Shown here: positions 33,001 through 36,466 of the stretch, piece after piece
Layout: every line of letters starts with the position of its first letter
How positions within the stretch are numbered: the stretch's first letter is position 1
Origin: Crenarchaeota archaeon 13_1_40CM_3_52_17
GTDB lineage: Archaea; Thermoproteota; Bathyarchaeia; 40CM-2-53-6
DNA: 36,466 nucleotides
Direction: 5' to 3'
Assembly (NCBI GenBank): GCA_001918745.1
Contig: MNGN01000015.1
Location: 1 to 36,466, forward strand
The notes under the pieces: model-generated
Told to the model about the DNA's origin: nothing
Seen by the model: the letters and a program-made list of their open reading frames with translations, nothing else
Databases searched by the model: none
Translations under genes and position numbers: made by a program

Positions 33001-34164
33001 GTGGGTTTCTTCGGAAACGAGCAAAAAGAACTCATCCAGATGATGTATGGGTCCGGCTCCGAGGACCATCTTCTCCTCCTAGACTCCCTCGGGAAGTTTA
33101 TCGAGAAAGAGATCGAGCCCACTGCGCGAGAGATCGACGTGAACGCCCAATTTCCACGCGACAACATTAGCAAAATGTTCGAGCAGGGCTTCACAAGCAT
33201 GGGCTTTCCCAAGGAATATGGAGGACTTGAACTTCCATGGCCGGTCTACGTTGCCGCTATGGAGATGGTTGGCAAGGCTTGCGCCAGCACTGCCCTCTCC
33301 CTGGCGATTCATGGAACATGTTGCGAAGGAGTGCGTCAGTTCAGTAATCCAGAGCAGAAGAAGCAGTTTCTTCCTGGAATGATTAGCGGAAAATTATTTG
33401 CCGCGTTTTCCCTAACCGAGCCCGGTGCGGGTTCGGACGCTCGAAATATGCAAACGCAGGCCCGGTTGGAGGGCAATGAATGGGTAGTTAATGGAACGAA
33501 AATGTTCACTACAAATGGCGGCTACTGCGACCTGTATTTTCTCTTCGCCAAGACAGCCGAAGGTCCTTCCGCATTTCTGGTCGACTCGAAGAGAGCGAAG
33601 TCGAGCAAGGACATTGAGAAGCTCGGTGTGAGAGGGTCAGTGACTTCGGAGGTGGTGTTCGAGAACGCAAAGGTTCCGAGAGAAAACTTGGTGGGAACAG
33701 AGGGAGAAGGCTTCGAATATGCGAAGAGGATGCTCTGGGGCGGACGAGTGACGATTGGGGCCTTGACGACCGGAATTGCTCAAGCGGCCTTCCAGAAAGC
33801 TGTGAAATACAGCAAGGAGAGGACCGCTTTCGGAAAGACGCTGTCCGAGTTCGAAATGACCCAGGCAAAACTCGCTGACATGCTTACGATGATTAACGCG
33901 TCGCGAATGATGGTTTACCGCGCAGCGCACCTCAAGAGTCAGGGAAAACCGTTCGAGTCAGAAGCCGCGCAAGGCAAACTGTTGGCCACGGAGAGTGCGT
34001 TGAAGGTTTGCGATGAGGCAATTCAGATTTATGGAGGTTATGGATATGCTGACGAGTTTGATGTTCACCGCCACTGGCGGGACGCGAGACTGATGACAGT
34101 GGGCGAGGGGACCTCGGAGATCATGAGGCTAATCATCTCAAAGAACATCCTCCACCCCTCGTAG
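33001..34164 (+). CDS. Acyl-CoA dehydrogenase
   Basis: An FAD-dependent acyl-CoA dehydrogenase (387 residues) that introduces the alpha-beta double bond in acyl-CoA oxidation. FSLTEPGAGSDARNM and GYCDLYFLFAK are FAD/substrate motifs; RTAFGKTLSEFEMTQAKLADM and IYGGYGYADEFDVHRHWRDARLMTVGEGTSEIMR are standard C-terminal motifs, with E352 in ADEF as the probable catalytic base. The start is GTG at 33001. The chain length specificity is not readable. It lies near the thiolase-fold/DUF35 operon, on the opposite strand and separated by one gene; both handle acyl-CoA, so a common pathway is possible but unproven. No electron-transfer flavoprotein or enoyl-CoA hydratase gene is in the window. Confidence 0.95.
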   Translation: MGFFGNEQKELIQMMYGSGSEDHLLLLDSLGKFIEKEIEPTAREIDVNAQFPRDNISKMFEQGFTSMGFPKEYGGLELPWPVYVAAMEMVGKACASTALSLAIHGTCCEGVRQFSNPEQKKQFLPGMISGKLFAAFSLTEPGAGSDARNMQTQARLEGNEWVVNGTKMFTTNGGYCDLYFLFAKTAEGPSAFLVDSKRAKSSKDIEKLGVRGSVTSEVVFENAKVPRENLVGTEGEGFEYAKRMLWGGRVTIGALTTGIAQAAFQKAVKYSKERTAFGKTLSEFEMTQAKLADMLTMINASRMMVYRAAHLKSQGKPFESEAAQGKLLATESALKVCDEAIQIYGGYGYADEFDVHRHWRDARLMTVGEGTSEIMRLIISKNILHPS

Positions 34165-34166
34165 GG

Positions 34167-34670
34167 TCACAGCCTCTTCTCGTAGAGGCTCGCTTTCCAG
34201 CCAGGTGTCTCAGTATCTCTAACGTGGATGAATCCGACTTTCTGGTAGTATTCGCGGATAGTCTTGTTGCTAGCAAGACAGTCAAGCCGCAAGTATCTCT
34301 TTCCTTCGGCTCGGGCTTTGGCCTCAGCCCATTGTATCATTCGAAGTCCGAGATGTTGACCGCTGTAAGAGCGTTTGATGGCAAGCTTGTGAACGTACCC
34401 GGCATCCGATGGGAGATCGCCCCAGAACTTCTTGTCGTTCCATTGGAGGGTGATCGTACCCACGGTCGCCTCTATCGCCTTCACGACGTATATCTCGCCG
34501 CGCTCAATATTGTCCTTGATGGTCTGTCGGAAAGCCGGGTTGGACCGCCACTGACTTTCAAGCCCCTTTGAAGATAACCATCGAGAGGCTTCCTCCAGAA
34601 TTTCAAGAACCGTATCAAGATCGCCTTGTTGTGCTCGGACTATTCTGACATCCGATCCCACATTGACCAA
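34167..34670 (-). CDS. GNAT-family N-acetyltransferase
   Basis: An acetyl-CoA-dependent acyltransferase of the GNAT fold (167 residues). The fold is recognised from IVRAQQGDLDTVLEILEEASRWL at the N-terminus, the acetyl-CoA-binding region YVHKLAIKRSYSGQHLGLRMIQWAEAKA, and the C-terminal LRLDCLASNKTIREYYQKVGFIHV. The substrate is unknown (small amine, antibiotic or protein N-terminus). The start in the track is TTG; a GTG four codons in is also possible. It converges with the acyl-CoA dehydrogenase gene, with two bases between the stop codons. Confidence 0.9.
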   Translation of the reverse strand: MVNVGSDVRIVRAQQGDLDTVLEILEEASRWLSSKGLESQWRSNPAFRQTIKDNIERGEIYVVKAIEATVGTITLQWNDKKFWGDLPSDAGYVHKLAIKRSYSGQHLGLRMIQWAEAKARAEGKRYLRLDCLASNKTIREYYQKVGFIHVRDTETPGWKASLYEKRL

Positions 34671-34858
34671 ATAACTGGCCCAATCTTCAACACTTGACCT
34701 CGTAAGATTTGGACGTTACCAGCCCTTTTTCGACCGGCAGGAGAAGCGTGCTCCCGAGACCTCCGTGTAGGGAGACCGGACTTGTGTTACCTGATTCCCA
34801 TTGTGGGGGTTAGACTCTGGCTATCATAGGCCTTGCCAACGGCCCTAGCGACCCAACC

Positions 34859-35212
34859 ATGAAAGTCAAGCACAAAGCCAAAGGGAAGACAAGATCGAAA
34901 CCTAGGACCAGAGCCAAATCCAAGACGAGTCGAACAACCCGGGCAAGGACGGCCACGATGCGGACCGCGACTACAACACCAAACCTGAGCCCCGATTTCA
35001 AGACCTGTGAAGAGGTAGAAGTCGGAGATATCGGCGGCTTCGGAATCACCAGCGAAGAACGAATGGAACGAGAGACCCGATGCTCTCAGCGCGCAACACA
35101 ATTCTGTACGAGCTGCGCCAGGAACCTATGCGATACTCATTACGACCTCCTCCACAAAGACCACGACAATATCGTTCGCCACGATTCAGCGCCGAGCCCA
35201 GTTCAAACGTAG
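34859..35212 (+). CDS. Basic-tail protein with B-box-like zinc finger
   Basis: A 117-residue protein of unknown function. Residues 1-40 are extremely basic and low complexity (KVKHKAKGKTRSKPRTRAKSK), suited to nucleic-acid binding. Residues 75-102 form a cysteine/histidine cluster C75, C83, C86, C91, H94, H99, H102 (RCSQRATQFCTSCARNLCDTHYDLLHKDH). The spacing FCxxCxxxxCxxHxxxxHxxH resembles a B-box zinc finger, though the usual second ligand after C75 is an arginine or out of place. B-boxes are best known from eukaryotic TRIM proteins. A clear hairpin-T-run terminator follows, which supports a real transcribed gene. Opposite-strand ORFs here are shadows of the repetitive basic region. Confidence 0.65.
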   Translation: MKVKHKAKGKTRSKPRTRAKSKTSRTTRARTATMRTATTTPNLSPDFKTCEEVEVGDIGGFGITSEERMERETRCSQRATQFCTSCARNLCDTHYDLLHKDHDNIVRHDSAPSPVQT

Positions 35213-35220
35213 ACTTATGG

Positions 35221-35252
35221 TGGGACACCCGTCCCATCCTCTCCTTTTTTTT
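35221..35252 (+). terminator. Hairpin and eight-T terminator
   Basis: A perfect 6-bp stem with a 4-base loop (TGGGACACCCGTCCCA, 35221-35236) is followed by a T8 run at 35245-35252, starting eight bases after the stop codon of the B-box-like gene. Confidence 0.65.
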
Positions 35253-35567
35253 CGGGACAATTTGGATCTTCATGTTTCAAGCTAAATCATCGAAATAAAG
35301 CGTGAATTATGCCCTAGTCTCCCTCATGAAGGCCGTACTCACTTGGATGGCTGTGTTTCCACGGTTGTCTCCCGCGTCCTCTTGATACAGTCGAAATAGG
35401 GCTTCGATTGGGAAAAAGGGATTCGTTTCAGCCGAATTGCGAGTAAAGATCCTGAGCCTGCCGATTGTCTTAGACGTCCTTTCGGGAACGGAAGCTTATT
35501 ACTCGGTACGTCCAACCAGCCTTCAGCTATTACCTATATTTCCCGAAAAAGAGGTGGAAAACAGCCT
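35253..35567. other. Noncoding stretch before the TrkA gene
   Basis: No gene is apparent in this 315-base stretch. It holds possible TATA boxes for the downstream gene (TTATTACT near 35496, CCTATATTT near 35533) and a Shine-Dalgarno-like GAGGTGG about 11 bases before the ATG at 35568. A segment at 35400-35460 resembles, weakly, the 5' flank of intergenic element A (shared GCTTCGATT-GGG and scattered matches). Confidence 0.4.
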
Positions 35568-36239
35568 ATGAGAACACTTATCGTTGGAGCGGGACGGATT
35601 GGAATGCACCTTATTGGGTACTTATCTTCGAGCGATGAGAACCAGCTTACGGTTATCGAGAAGAAGGGAGAACGATGCAAGGATGTCGCGGACAAGTACG
35701 ACGCTATCATTCTAAACGAAGACGGGTCGAAGCTAGATATTCTGAAGAAAGCTGACGCTTCTCAGGCTGACCTGTTGCTCGTCGCTACTGATGATGACCG
35801 AGTGAACCTTGTCACCACGAAAGCTGCGAAGAAGGAGTTCGGCATTCCCCGGGTTATTGCTGTTGCAAACAGTCCCAAGAACAAGGAGCGTCTTATGCAG
35901 GCAGGCGCGGACGTAGTAATCTGCCCTGTTGACCTTGCCCTTCGCGACTTTGAGAACGTCCTCTCGAAAGATCATTCTATTACGCTCATGTATCGGTCTG
36001 CCGAGAATCTGCGGGTGGCAGAAGCAATCATCCCATTGAACGCGTCGCTCATAGGCAAGAAAATCCACGAGATACAATTGCCCGAGAAATGTAGGGTTGG
36101 GCTCGTTTGCCGTGACAACGGCTTCGTTTTCCCCGAGCCTGAGCTTGAATTGAAATCAGGGGACAAGGTCTTGCTCTTTGGCGACGCGCCATCGGTAGCC
36201 CAAACCGTGGAACTCTTAAGATCAAGTGAATCGGCCTAG
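35568..36239 (+). CDS. TrkA-type K+ transport regulator (RCK protein)
   Basis: A cytoplasmic NAD(H)-binding regulator of potassium uptake (223 residues). The TrkA-N Rossmann domain starts TLIVGAGRIGMHLIGYL and has the usual acidic residue after beta-2 (LTVIEKKGERC), DGSKLDIL and LLLVATDDDRVNLV. The C-terminal TrkA-C domain covers about 140-220 (VAEAIIPLNASLIGKKIHEIQLPEKCRVGLVCRDNGFVFPEPELELKSGDKVLLFG). TrkA proteins gate TrkH/KtrB-type channels; the channel gene itself is not in view. The next gene, 32 bases on, encodes a membrane protein and may be cotranscribed. Confidence 0.93.
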   Translation: MRTLIVGAGRIGMHLIGYLSSSDENQLTVIEKKGERCKDVADKYDAIILNEDGSKLDILKKADASQADLLLVATDDDRVNLVTTKAAKKEFGIPRVIAVANSPKNKERLMQAGADVVICPVDLALRDFENVLSKDHSITLMYRSAENLRVAEAIIPLNASLIGKKIHEIQLPEKCRVGLVCRDNGFVFPEPELELKSGDKVLLFGDAPSVAQTVELLRSSESA

Positions 36240-36271
36240 CTCGATCATAACGAAGGTCTTGCCAGGTTACT

Positions 36272-36466
36272 ATGGCTATTCCAACCATCTACGATCTCCT
36301 GACGAGTAGCTTCGCCATTAGCCTCCTCCGGGTCGTCGTGACCCTTCTCATCACCTTCTTGGTCGTCCGTTTCTACCGGATTATCATTCAGAGAGCGGCA
36401 GGGTCGGTTCCTTCCGGGCTAGTAGCCAGCCTTCAGCAGATCGGGTCTTGGGCCATCTGGATCCTC
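36272..36466 (+). CDS. Membrane protein, N-terminal fragment (possible mechanosensitive channel)
   Basis: The gene runs off the right edge; 65 codons are visible. The ATG at 36272 lies 32 bases after the TrkA-type gene. The protein starts AIPTIYDLLTSSFAISLLRVVVTLLITFLVVRFYRIIIQRAAG, with one membrane helix at about 14-41, an amphipathic stretch, then the start of a second helix (QQIGSWAIWIL). This arrangement resembles the N-terminus of archaeal MscS-type channels, but too little is present to be sure. It is absent from the ORF track because it has no stop codon within the window. Confidence 0.55.
   Translation, partial: MAIPTIYDLLTSSFAISLLRVVVTLLITFLVVRFYRIIIQRAAGSVPSGLVASLQQIGSWAIWIL

Noticed and set aside
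1-36466. tRNA, rRNA, RNase P or SRP RNA, CRISPR, insertion sequence or prophage
   Set aside because: I looked for T-loop motifs, transposase or integrase proteins and direct repeats with spacers and saw none; elements A and B do not match the conserved motifs of RNase P or SRP RNA that I know.

Overview
This 36.5 kb window reads as an archaeal chromosome segment. Reasons: TATA-like boxes sit about 25 bases before the expected transcript starts; starts are often leaderless or TTG/GTG; and the gene families are archaeal in style (DRG-type GTPase, Lhr-type helicase, thiolase plus DUF35/OB-fold partners, many small zinc-ribbon proteins, type I membrane proteins with cytoplasmic zinc ribbons). A Thermoproteota (TACK) lineage is my best guess, but this is inference. 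Secreted subtilisin and sedolisin peptidases suggest an organism feeding on protein, and sedolisins usually favour acid conditions. A UbiE-family methyltransferase, an acyl-CoA dehydrogenase and MsrB fit a respiring, oxidant-exposed cell.

Layout. 1-1.2 kb: a truncated class V PLP enzyme and a small zinc-ribbon protein. 1.4-4.6 kb: a secreted subtilase and a divergent zinc-finger membrane protein. 4.8-5.9 kb: DRG GTPase. 5.9-10.5 kb: a tight minus-strand threonine operon (homoserine kinase, threonine synthase, homoserine dehydrogenase, aspartate kinase) with a possible operator at its promoter. 10.5-11.0 kb: a noncoding stretch holding the first of two related intergenic elements. 11.0-16.1 kb: a zinc-ribbon protein, an HtpX protease carrying an EF-hand, a membrane protein, a UbiE-like methyltransferase, an FTR1-like permease, MsrB and a metallo-beta-lactamase-fold hydrolase. 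16.4-20.0 kb: a secreted sedolisin and a 12-blade NHL propeller protein. 20.3-25.0 kb: Lhr helicase, GcvH, a HAD phosphatase and a nitroreductase. 25.0-25.7 kb: the second intergenic element and a zinc-ribbon protein. 25.9-27.4 kb: a helical protein abutting an SPFH/zinc-ribbon protein. 27.5-31.2 kb: a four-gene operon of two divergent thiolase-fold proteins and two DUF35 proteins. 31.2-34.7 kb: a secreted-domain/TM/zinc-ribbon protein apparently starting at CTG, an acyl-CoA dehydrogenase and a GNAT acetyltransferase. 34.9-36.5 kb: a B-box-like protein, a TrkA-type K+ regulator and the start of a membrane protein, perhaps a mechanosensitive channel.

The most interesting items are: (1) the two collinear, roughly 200-base noncoding elements near 10.7 and 25.2 kb; (2) the thiolase-fold pair in which both members lack the nucleophilic cysteine, coupled to two DUF35 proteins; (3) HtpX with a canonical calcium-binding EF-hand loop; (4) the SPFH/helical two-gene module; (5) inverted repeats placed like operators at the threonine-operon and subtilase promoters. 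No tRNA, rRNA, CRISPR array, IS element or phage gene was seen.
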